64,000 bases of DNA from an uncultured Neomegalonema sp. Its GTDB lineage: Bacteria; Pseudomonadota; Alphaproteobacteria; Rhodobacterales; Rhodobacteraceae. The notes beneath the pieces were generated by a model. The model made no database searches. It was not told the origin of the DNA and saw only the letters and a list, made by a program, of their open reading frames with translations. Of the stretch, positions 1-7,206 are shown in pieces. The stretch lies in NCBI GenBank assembly GCA_937911325.1, contig CALDSD010000093.1:64001-128000 (forward strand), written 5' to 3'. Numbering within the stretch: position 1 is the stretch's first letter; each line of letters opens with the position of its first letter. The position numbers and the translations under genes were made by a program.

Positions 1-26
1 AAGGACAATCGCGCGGGCGACATCAG

Positions 27-296
27 ATGGCAACGCAATCAAGCAACCGCGACGCTGTCAGAGCGCAGATCCTCGCGCTCTTACGAGACCGCGGCCCGGA
101 GAAGAGCATCTGCCCGTCGGAGGCGGCGCGACGTCTATCGCCAAACGCCTGGCGAGAGTTGATGGCGGACGTTCGCGCCGTCGGGATCGACTTGGCGAAC
201 GAAGGCGTTGTTTCGACCACCCAAAAAGGCGAACCGGTTGACCCGTCCACCGCCAAAGGAGCCATTCGGTATCGGCTGAATCAGGTCGACGAGTGA
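27..296 (+). CDS. DUF3253 domain protein
   Basis: This 89-residue protein matches the small DUF3253 family. The family signature is visible as SICPSEAARRL near residue 34, WRELM near residue 50, and the closing pattern of VDPSTAKGAIRYR. The family is predicted to be a winged-helix-like fold, but no biochemical role is established. The ATG at 27 is the first in frame. It ends 5 bp before the stop of the convergent SseB-like gene, so the two share a very short intergenic space. There is no signal peptide or membrane segment, so it is probably cytoplasmic. Confidence 0.85.
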   Translation: MATQSSNRDAVRAQILALLRDRGPEKSICPSEAARRLSPNAWRELMADVRAVGIDLANEGVVSTTQKGEPVDPSTAKGAIRYRLNQVDE

Positions 297-301
297 GGCG
301 T

Positions 302-1105
302 CTAATGCCGCGCCGCATCCAGCCTCAGACCGACTTGCGCAATTCTCTGGACGATCGGGTCTTCCGGCATGCAGACGGCGATGTCCAGCGCATCGCCCTC
401 GAGCAGCGACCCTCCCAGCTGGCCGAGTTCCTCTGTCAGCGCCTGCAGTCGATCCGGGTCGACGCCTTCCTGGGGCGGGGTCATCGCCAAGATCAGGGAC
501 GGCCCCGCGGGCGTCTTCGCCGCGACGAGCCAAGCTTGCTCGACAAGATCGGAAGCGGCGAGAAGGCGGCCGCCGAGGGCGCCCAACAGGTCTTCTGGAA
601 GATCCGTAGGGGTTTGCACCTCAAAGTCCCCGTCGACCGACAGGACATCGTCGTTGGAGCCGACAAACTCTGCAATTGAGGCGACTGCTTCAACCGGCAG
701 AATCGTCGAACTTGGCGCGACATTGAGATTGAGCGCGAACTGAACCGACTGGCCGGCGACCATCGTGAAAAACGCGCGGCCGGGCAGCGCGACGAAATCC
801 GTCGGCTCCTCGACATAGGCGGCCAGCCGATCCTCGCTGTCGAACAGCAGCAGGGTGTCGGCGCCGTCGATCTCGACCATCTTGGGTTGAACGTCGTCCG
901 CAGCGGGCTCGTTGTCCGGTTCACTGCTCCAAACAGGACAAAACAGCGGCTCAGCCAGAAGCACGTCGATAAAGCGCGCCGCCGCCGCATCGTCTTCCGG
1001 CGCCTCAGCCGACGCGACCCACGCCGCATCGAGGCGCGTCGCAACCGTCTGCGCGGCGGCTTCGGTCTGGGCTCGCTTCATCGCGTCCGCAAGGGAGTCT
1101 GCCAT
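302..1105 (-). CDS. SseB-like protein
   Basis: A 267-residue soluble acidic protein. Its N-terminal half (about residues 30-150: FIDVLLAEPLFCPVW, then LLLFDSEDRLAAYV and VALPGRAFFTMVAG) resembles the SseB N-terminal domain, named for enhanced serine sensitivity in E. coli. The C-terminal half (ILAMTPPQEGVDPDRLQALTEEL) resembles the SseB C-terminal domain. The role is unknown; in some bacteria SseB proteins are linked to secretion. I chose the ATG at 1105 (MADSLADAM) over an upstream in-frame ATG at 1162 because an AGGA-like site precedes it and the upstream residues look non-coding. It stands divergent to the TRAP operon. Confidence 0.7.
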   Translation of the reverse strand: MADSLADAMKRAQTEAAAQTVATRLDAAWVASAEAPEDDAAAARFIDVLLAEPLFCPVWSSEPDNEPAADDVQPKMVEIDGADTLLLFDSEDRLAAYVEEPTDFVALPGRAFFTMVAGQSVQFALNLNVAPSSTILPVEAVASIAEFVGSNDDVLSVDGDFEVQTPTDLPEDLLGALGGRLLAASDLVEQAWLVAAKTPAGPSLILAMTPPQEGVDPDRLQALTEELGQLGGSLLEGDALDIAVCMPEDPIVQRIAQVGLRLDAARH

Positions 1106-1273
1106 CCGGTTTTCCTTTATGGGTAAGGCGCTCGATCCCGCGCGCCCCGAAGCCTGTGTCATCGGGAAATGGGTTAGCGGCTTTTCTTTCGCCCGACGTT
1201 CGTCATAAAGAGCGCCTGTTAAAGATAGCAGCCTTGAAAATCATTTGCTGTGACAACGCCCGGGAGAAAGCAG

Positions 1274-2314
1274 ATGCCCATTTCTTTTCATACTCTAAAG
1301 GCGGCCGCAATCGGCGCCGCCGTCTCGCTATGCGCGACCTATTCGGCCCAGGCGCAAGAGGTGACCCTGACGGTTCAACACTTCCTGAGCCCGAAATCGA
1401 TCACTCATACGAAGATGATCGAACCCTGGGCCAAGCGCTTGGAAGAGCAGTCGAACGGGCGCATCAAAGTCGAGATTTTCCCTGCGATGGCTTTGGGCGG
1501 AAAACCGCCGGAGCTCTACCGGCAGGTGCGTGACGGGGCCGCCGACATCGTGTGGACGCTGATCGGATACACGCCCGGCGTGTTCCCCCGGTCGGAGGTT
1601 TTCGAGCTGCCGACAGTTCACGGCGGCTCGGCCAGAGCGACGAATTTGGCGATTCAGGACAATTTCGATCTGATCGCCGCGGATTACGAGGACGTGCAGC
1701 CGCTCTTGATCCACGTTCACGGCGGCAACGCGCTTCACATGGTGTCCAAATCCGTCGCCTCGCCGGCGGATGTGGCGAACCTGAAACTCAGAACGCCGTC
1801 GCGCACCGGCGCTTGGATGATTGAATCCTGGGGCGCGGAACCTGTCGGCATGCCGGTTCCAGCGCTGCCGCAAGCGCTGGCCAAAGGAGCGGTCGACGGC
1901 GCGCTCATACCGTTTGAGATCGTTCCTCCCTTGAAGGTTCAGGACCTCACAGCCGCCTCTATCGAAGGCGCCGCAGGCGCGCGTTTCGGCACGTCGGTGT
2001 TCATGTTCGCGATGAACAAGGACCGCTACGCCGGCCTCCCGGCCGATCTCCAAGCCATCATCGATGCGAACTCCGGACGCGCGTTCGCGCAATCGATGGG
2101 CGAGATCTGGGATGCGACCGAGGAGAGCGGCAAGGACGTTCAGCGCGGCTCTGGCGGCGAGGTCGTACAGCTGACCGCGGAGCAAACCGCTGCGTTCGAC
2201 GCGCTGGGCGAGACGGTCGTCGACCGATGGACCGAGGAGATGACCAACCAAGGCATCGACGGAGCCGCACTGGTTGAAGCGGCGCGCGGCTCGATCGAGA
2301 CGCACAGCGAGTAG
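1274..2314 (+). CDS. dctP: TRAP transporter solute-binding protein (DctP family)
   Basis: 346 residues with an N-terminal signal peptide (AAIGAAVSLCATYSAQAQ, cleavage likely after AQA) and then the DctP fold: VTLTVQHFLSPKS, WAKRLEEQSNGRIKVEIFP and an LRTPSRTG segment. In this family a conserved Arg in the last region salt-bridges the ligand carboxylate. It would capture a carboxylated solute in the periplasm for the DctQM permease encoded next. The start at 1274 follows a GGGAGAAAG ribosome site; an upstream in-frame ATG at 1250 would place extra charged residues before the signal peptide. It is the first gene of a run that continues to 6418. The substrate cannot be read from sequence. Confidence 0.93.
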   Translation: MPISFHTLKAAAIGAAVSLCATYSAQAQEVTLTVQHFLSPKSITHTKMIEPWAKRLEEQSNGRIKVEIFPAMALGGKPPELYRQVRDGAADIVWTLIGYTPGVFPRSEVFELPTVHGGSARATNLAIQDNFDLIAADYEDVQPLLIHVHGGNALHMVSKSVASPADVANLKLRTPSRTGAWMIESWGAEPVGMPVPALPQALAKGAVDGALIPFEIVPPLKVQDLTAASIEGAAGARFGTSVFMFAMNKDRYAGLPADLQAIIDANSGRAFAQSMGEIWDATEESGKDVQRGSGGEVVQLTAEQTAAFDALGETVVDRWTEEMTNQGIDGAALVEAARGSIETHSE

Positions 2315-2349
2315 CGCGGCGTCAATTTGCGACACACCCGGTTCGCGGC

Positions 2350-2868
2350 ATGATCCGAACCCGCCTAGACGCGATCTGCGGCGCCTGGTCTTTACTGGGC
2401 GGCGCAGTGCTGCTGGCGATCGTCGCCGTCACAGCGGCGAACGCGGGCGCGTTTGGCCTCGACAAACTGGCGCGTCTGGGGGGCGGAACCGTCAGCGGCC
2501 TGCCGGGTTATGAAGACTTCGTACGCCTGGCCATGGGGTCCGCCGCACCGATGTTCTTGCCGTACTGCCAATGTCGCCGCGGTCATCTCGCAGTGGACTT
2601 CTTTGCGGATTATCTGCCAAGGCCGCTGCAACAGGCGATCGACAAGCTATCGTTGATCTTGATCGCCGCCCTGGCCGCTTTTCTCGCCTGGCAGATGACG
2701 CTTGGGATGCTGGAGACGCGCGCGGACAACGCTCTGTCGCGCGTTCTTGGCTGGGCCGAATGGCCGTTTTACCTCACGGGCGTCGCGTCGATGGCGCTTT
2801 GGGCGGCGGTTGCGTTGGCGCAGTTGCTTTGGCCCGAGCCCCGAACGGAAAGCCCTGCAAATGGGTGA
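2350..2868 (+). CDS. dctQ: TRAP transporter small permease (DctQ family)
   Basis: A 172-residue membrane protein with about four hydrophobic segments (near residues 12-32, 50-65, 90-110 and 130-152). The DctQ landmark is visible between segments two and three: YCQCRRGHLAVDFFADYLP, where families usually have an R-H-I-x-V-D pattern. DctQ pairs with the large subunit DctM to form the ion-driven uptake channel. Its last codons overlap the DctM start by 8 bp, which implies translational coupling. Confidence 0.92.
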   Translation: MIRTRLDAICGAWSLLGGAVLLAIVAVTAANAGAFGLDKLARLGGGTVSGLPGYEDFVRLAMGSAAPMFLPYCQCRRGHLAVDFFADYLPRPLQQAIDKLSLILIAALAAFLAWQMTLGMLETRADNALSRVLGWAEWPFYLTGVASMALWAAVALAQLLWPEPRTESPANG

Positions 2869-4264
2869 GCGCGAACTGATCGGCGTTGCTGGGCTTGGCG
2901 TTCTGTTCGCATTGCTGGCGTTGCGGATACCTGTCGGGCTGGCGATGGTGCTCACCGGGATCGGCGGCAACTATGCGCTGTCGATCGCAGCGCCGTTTCT
3001 GCGTTTTGAACCGTATCTCAAGCAGTTCAAGACGCTCTTCTTCTCGGGCGTCGCGAACTACGAACTGTCCGTGGTCCCGCTGTTCATCCTGATGGGCCAT
3101 CTCGCTTCGGAAAGCGGCATGTCGCGGGATCTGTTTCAAGGTATGCGCGCGCTGATCGGTCGGATGCGCGGCGGACTGGCGATGTCCGCGATCGCAGCGT
3201 GCGCAGGGTTTGGCGCGGTCTGCGGCTCTTCGCTTGCGACGGCGTCGACCATGGGGCGCGTCGCGTTGCCCGAGTTGAAACGCGCCGGCTACGCGCCGCG
3301 CCTGGCGACCGGCGCTCTGGCCGCGGGCGGCACGCTGGGCATTCTCATTCCTCCTTCGGTCGCTTTGATCATCTACGCTCTGATCGTAGAGGCCTCGATC
3401 ATAGAGATGTTCCAGGCGGCGATGATCCCCGGCCTGATCGCCGTCGCGTTCTTTTTGATCGCAATCGCGGTTCTCGTGCGACTCAAGCCCCAATTGGCGC
3501 CGCCCATAGCCCCGATGGAGCCGTCGGAGAGGCGACGCGCGCTGATCCGACTGGCGCCCATTCTCGGCATCTTTCTGGGAATCATTCTTGGGCTGGGCAT
3601 TGGTCTGTTCACTCCGACACCCGCCGCAGGCGTGGGCGTCTTCGCGATCCTCGCCTACGGCGCGCTGCTGCGCTGGACCACCCCCGCCGACAGCGGCCGC
3701 GGTCTGTCGTTGTCAGGTTTGAGCGTCGCGATCAAAGACACCGCCGTCACCGTCGGCATGATCGTCTTCATCCTGTTTGGCGCCGAGGTCCTGAAGGGCT
3801 TCTTCAGCCGCGCGGGACTGCCGGCGGCGTTGGCCGATTGGGCCGGCGCCAGCGGGTTCGACCCCTGGGTGGTGCTGATCCTGATGCTGATGGTTCTCAT
3901 CCTGCTCGGCTGCTTTATGGAGAGCCTGGCGATGATCTTGGTGGTGGTGCCGTTCTTCTGGCCCGCGCTCATCGAGCTCAATGGCGGCGACTACGTCACC
4001 GGGGCGACTGCGGCGTATGGAATGAGTACGGAGGAGCTGAAGCTCTGGTTTGGGGTCCTTGCCCTGATCGTTGTCGAGCTTGGGTTGATCACCCCTCCTG
4101 TCGGGTTGAACGTCTTCATCATCAGCTCGTTGTCGCGCGATGTTCCGATCCGGGAGATCTTCCGAGGGGTGGCTCCCTTCTTCGGCGTCGAGATCATCCG
4201 CATCGGCCTGCTTTTGGCGGCGCCCGTTCTGGTGCTATGGCTGCCACGACTTCTGTCTGGTTGA
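2861..4264 (+). CDS. dctM: TRAP transporter large permease (DctM family)
   Basis: 467 residues, almost entirely hydrophobic, with about 11-12 membrane segments. The DctM family pattern is clear: LALRIPVGLAMVLTG near the start, VPLFILMGHLASESGMSRDLF, the GAVCGSSLATASTMGRVALPE motif, GTLGILIPPSV, and a C-terminal LGLITPPVGLNVFII. It performs sodium- or proton-coupled translocation with DctQ. The ATG at 2861 lies inside the dctQ stop region and gives the standard DctM N terminus. Longer in-frame starts upstream run through dctQ and are rejected. Confidence 0.95.
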   Translation: MGERELIGVAGLGVLFALLALRIPVGLAMVLTGIGGNYALSIAAPFLRFEPYLKQFKTLFFSGVANYELSVVPLFILMGHLASESGMSRDLFQGMRALIGRMRGGLAMSAIAACAGFGAVCGSSLATASTMGRVALPELKRAGYAPRLATGALAAGGTLGILIPPSVALIIYALIVEASIIEMFQAAMIPGLIAVAFFLIAIAVLVRLKPQLAPPIAPMEPSERRRALIRLAPILGIFLGIILGLGIGLFTPTPAAGVGVFAILAYGALLRWTTPADSGRGLSLSGLSVAIKDTAVTVGMIVFILFGAEVLKGFFSRAGLPAALADWAGASGFDPWVVLILMLMVLILLGCFMESLAMILVVVPFFWPALIELNGGDYVTGATAAYGMSTEELKLWFGVLALIVVELGLITPPVGLNVFIISSLSRDVPIREIFRGVAPFFGVEIIRIGLLLAAPVLVLWLPRLLSG

Positions 4265-4305
4265 TCTGCATGCAGCCGCGCAAACCACAGCAAGACGAGG
4301 AACCA

Positions 4306-4719
4306 ATGAACGAACAGGTCGAAGACGCTTCGACGCCGACTGGCGAACTGGCGGTCAGAACTGTGGCGATGCCGGCGGACACCAACGCGAATGGCGACAT
4401 ATTCGGCGGTTGGGTTCTGAGCCAGATGGACATCGCCGGCGCCGTCTGCGCCCGGCAACGCGCGCGAGGCCGGGTGGCGACGGTCGCCATCAACGCGATG
4501 AGCTTTATCCGTCCGGTTCAGGTCGGCGATGTCTTGTGCGTCTACGCGCAATTGGCGCGAGAGGGTCGGTCCTCGATGGTGATCCATCTCGAAGCCTGGG
4601 CCCTTCGGATCTTCTCCGGCAAGCGCGAGAAAGTCACCGACGGCGAGTTCACATTCGTCTCCATCGACGAAGCCGGCCGGGCGCATCCGCTGCCCTCCAT
4701 TGACGAGGCGTCTGGGTAA
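4306..4719 (+). CDS. Acyl-CoA thioesterase, YciA-like hotdog fold
   Basis: A 137-residue single hotdog-domain protein. The YciA/ACOT signature is visible: MPADTNANGDIFGGWVLSQMD at about residues 18-38, followed by AINAMSFIRPVQVGDVLCVYAQL. Such enzymes hydrolyse acyl-CoA thioesters to free acid and CoA. The start at 4306 follows a GACGAGGAACC ribosome site; an alternative in-frame ATG at 4270 adds 12 residues. It lies 41 bp after dctM and 35 bp before the hydrolase gene, so it probably belongs to the same operon and may release or recycle CoA in that pathway. Confidence 0.9.
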   Translation: MNEQVEDASTPTGELAVRTVAMPADTNANGDIFGGWVLSQMDIAGAVCARQRARGRVATVAINAMSFIRPVQVGDVLCVYAQLAREGRSSMVIHLEAWALRIFSGKREKVTDGEFTFVSIDEAGRAHPLPSIDEASG

Positions 4720-4754
4720 TCGCCCTGACCCAATTAGCAAAACGGAGCCACTTC

Positions 4755-5546
4755 ATGCAGATGATCACGCGCGACGGCGTCGCTCTGCACTATCGCGACG
4801 AAGGCCCGAAGGACGGCTTGACGCTCGTGTTCGCCAACTCGCTCGGCACCGATTTCCGCGTCTGGGATCCATTGCTTCCGCATCTTCCAGAGGGTTTGCG
4901 GATCCTCCGCTACGACAAACGCGGGCATGGGCTTTCGGATGCGCCGCCGGCACCTTACCAGATGGACGACCACATCGGCGACGTCGCCGCGATCATCGAT
5001 CACGTCGGCGCGCGGGACGTCGTGTTTGTCGGCTTGTCGATCGGCGGGCTGATCGCACAGGGTCTCTGGGCCGCGCGTCCTGACCTTTTCCGTGCGATCG
5101 CACTTGTCGATACCGGCCACAAGATCGGAACCGAAGAGATCTGGAACGAGCGGATCTCGACTGTCGAGGCGGCCGGGATCGCGCCGCTCGCCGACGCCGT
5201 GATGGAGCGGTGGTTCTCAGCCGAGTTCCGCGCCAACGAGCCTCAGCTGGCGCTTTGGCGGAACATGCTGGTTCGGACCACCGCCGACGGCTACGCGGGA
5301 TCATCCGCTGCGATCCGGGATGTCGACTTCACCGCTGTCGCCACATCGATCGCCGTCCCGACGCTCTGCGTCGTCGGAACAGAAGACGGATCCACGCCGC
5401 CGGCGCTTGTGAAAGAACTCAGCGAGCTCGTGGCAGGGGCGCGGTACGCCGAGATTGACGGCGTCGGGCATATCCCGTGTGTGGAGGCGCCTGAGCGGCT
5501 CGGGGCGCTGCTCACTGGATTCATGCGTGAGATTGGGCTGATCTAG
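4755..5546 (+). CDS. pcaD: Alpha/beta hydrolase, 3-oxoadipate enol-lactonase-like
   Basis: 263 residues with the PcaD pattern: VFANSLGTDFRVWDPLLPHL, ILRYDKRGHGLSD, the nucleophile elbow GLSIGG near residue 96, VDTGHKIGT, and the catalytic His in GVGHIPCVEAPE. PcaD hydrolyses 3-oxoadipate enol-lactone to 3-oxoadipate in the protocatechuate/catechol branch. No other pca genes occur in the window. Its neighbours are a TRAP importer, a thioesterase and a BKACE enzyme, so the real substrate may be another lactone or ester. The family call is firm; the symbol is by resemblance only. Confidence 0.78.
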   Translation: MQMITRDGVALHYRDEGPKDGLTLVFANSLGTDFRVWDPLLPHLPEGLRILRYDKRGHGLSDAPPAPYQMDDHIGDVAAIIDHVGARDVVFVGLSIGGLIAQGLWAARPDLFRAIALVDTGHKIGTEEIWNERISTVEAAGIAPLADAVMERWFSAEFRANEPQLALWRNMLVRTTADGYAGSSAAIRDVDFTAVATSIAVPTLCVVGTEDGSTPPALVKELSELVAGARYAEIDGVGHIPCVEAPERLGALLTGFMREIGLI

Positions 5547-5584
5547 AGCGCAGTTCGGAAACTTTACGGCAGAGGAGGTTCGAC

Positions 5585-6418
5585 ATGCCGTCGCCTTGCG
5601 TCATCACCATTGCGATCACCGGCTCGGTGCCGCGAAAGGCGGACAATCCGGCGGTGCCGATCAGCCTCGCCGAGCAGATCGAGTCGACCCATGAGGCGTT
5701 CGAAGCTGGCGCGACGCTGGCCCATTGCCATGTGCGGAACGACGATGAAAGCCCAACATCCGATCCAGAGCGTTTCGCGCGTCTGATGGAGGGAATTCAG
5801 GCGCACTGTCCTGGTATGATCCTTCAACTGTCGACGGGCGGACGATCCGGCTCTGGGCGAGAGCGCGGCGGTATGATCCCTTTGGCGCCGGACATGTGCT
5901 CGCTCGCGGTCGGGTCGAACAACTTCCCCACCCGCGTTTACGAGAATGCCCCGGAACTTGTGGATTGGCTCGCCTCCGAGATGATCGAGCACGACGTGAA
6001 GCCGGAGATCGAAGCGTTCGACCTCAGCCACGTTTTCCAGGCGGTGAAGATGTCGCAGGACGGACGGCTGGCAAAGCCGCTCCACGTGCAGTTCGTCATG
6101 GGTGTGAAAAACGCCATGCCCGTTGATCGCGCCAGTTTCGAATTCTTCGTGGCGACCCTCACGCGGCTCGCGCCAGATGCGACCTGGACCGGCGCCGGGA
6201 TCGGCAAAGATCAGATCACCCTGAACCGTTGGAGCCTTGAATTGGGCGGGCATTGCCGCACCGGCCTGGAAGACAACGTCCGGTTGGACCGGGAGACGCT
6301 GGCGCCTTCGAACGCCGCGCTGGTCAAACGCGTTGTCGCGCTTTGCCCCGAGTTCGACCGACGGCCCGCGACAGTGGCTGAGGCTCGATCGCTGCTTGGA
6401 CTGCGCGCCGCCGCATAA
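5585..6418 (+). CDS. BKACE family beta-keto acid cleavage enzyme (DUF849)
   Basis: 277 residues of the beta-keto acid cleavage enzyme family, whose characterised founder is 3-keto-5-aminohexanoate cleavage enzyme Kce. These zinc enzymes combine a beta-keto acid with acetyl-CoA to give acetoacetate and a new acyl-CoA. Visible features are ITIAITGSVP at the start, the metal-binding HCHVRNDDE near residues 48-56, LSTGGRSGSGRERGG, PEIEAFDLS, and the C-terminal WSLELGGHCRTGLEDN. The ATG at 5585 follows an AGAGGAGG site. Being last in the TRAP-thioesterase-hydrolase run, it may act on the 3-oxo acid released by the hydrolase. The substrate is not deducible. Confidence 0.9.
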   Translation: MPSPCVITIAITGSVPRKADNPAVPISLAEQIESTHEAFEAGATLAHCHVRNDDESPTSDPERFARLMEGIQAHCPGMILQLSTGGRSGSGRERGGMIPLAPDMCSLAVGSNNFPTRVYENAPELVDWLASEMIEHDVKPEIEAFDLSHVFQAVKMSQDGRLAKPLHVQFVMGVKNAMPVDRASFEFFVATLTRLAPDATWTGAGIGKDQITLNRWSLELGGHCRTGLEDNVRLDRETLAPSNAALVKRVVALCPEFDRRPATVAEARSLLGLRAAA

Positions 6419-6430
6419 CCACGGCGACCC

Positions 6431-6475
6431 GCGCCCGCCGTCGGCGGCTGGGTGGGCGGATCCGATGGCGGGCGC
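6431..6475. terminator. Inverted repeat between convergent genes
   Basis: A perfect 9-bp inverted repeat (GCGCCCGCC at 6431-6439 and GGCGGGCGC at 6467-6475) encloses 27 bases. It sits between the convergent ends of the BKACE gene and the DNA glycosylase gene. It could form a bidirectional terminator hairpin, although no clear T-run follows. Confidence 0.4.
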
Positions 6476-6478
6476 GCC

Positions 6479-7123
6479 TTAAAGTCGCTGTGCGATCGCG
6501 GCGCGGAGAACGGGCAACGCCTCCCCCTCAAACCAAGGGTTCTTCTTCAACCACGTGTTGTTGCGCCAGGACGGGTGCGGCGTCGGAAACAGCCGCGGGC
6601 GCGCATCGCTCTCCCAATAGCTTCGCCAGTTTCGCACCGTTTCCGTGAGCGTCTTCGCGCGCCTTGGCCCGAGGTGCCAGGCCTGGGCGTATTGCCCGAC
6701 AAGGATCATCAACTCGATCTGCGGTTGAAGCTCAAACAGCCGTGCACGCCATAGGCTGGCGCAGCGTTTTGGCGGCGGCAGGTCGCCGCCTTTCGCATCA
6801 TATCCCGGAAAGCAAAACGCCATCGGAACGATCGCGATCCTGGACTCGTCGTAGAATATCTGCCGATCGACGCCCATCCAGTCGCGCAGCCGCTCGCCAG
6901 ACGGATCGTCAAAGGGCGTGCCGGACTCGTGCACGCGCAGGCCAGGCGCTTGTCCGGCGATGCAGATGCGCGCCGTCGAGGAGGGTCGAAGCACCGGTCG
7001 CGGCGAATGCCCTGTATGCGTCGACGCGAATTCGGACGCGCAGGCGCGGCACGCCAACGCCTCCGCGACGGCGATCTGCAGGGTCGCATCCCCAGGTATT
7101 TCCAGATGTTCGTCTTGCGGCAT
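6479..7123 (-). CDS. Uracil-DNA glycosylase family protein
   Basis: 214 residues of the uracil-DNA glycosylase superfamily. The water-activating loop region reads GQAPGLRVHESGTPFDDPSG (about residues 57-76), and the C-terminal His loop reads TPHPSWRNNTWLKKNPWF. A CRACASEF pair of cysteines lies near residue 25. This subgroup is common in proteobacteria and poorly characterised, so base specificity is unknown. The start ATG at 7123 is clear. It is monocistronic in appearance and converges on the BKACE operon. Confidence 0.85.
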   Translation of the reverse strand: MPQDEHLEIPGDATLQIAVAEALACRACASEFASTHTGHSPRPVLRPSSTARICIAGQAPGLRVHESGTPFDDPSGERLRDWMGVDRQIFYDESRIAIVPMAFCFPGYDAKGGDLPPPKRCASLWRARLFELQPQIELMILVGQYAQAWHLGPRRAKTLTETVRNWRSYWESDARPRLFPTPHPSWRNNTWLKKNPWFEGEALPVLRAAIAQRL

Positions 7124-7206
7124 TCCGGATACCTAGGCGTCTTATCCACTGAGCCCAGCGTTCGCGACCGAACCGGCGCGGCGGCGCTCGATCGTTTGGC
7201 TTGCCG

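Noticed and set aside
2702-2860. N-terminal extension of dctM through dctQ
   Set aside because: These residues overlap dctQ in another frame; the DctM family start is at 2861.
3199-4305. Long open frame running from inside dctM into the thioesterase gene
   Set aside because: The upstream part is an Arg-rich shadow of dctM in another frame; only the part from 4306 has thioesterase homology.
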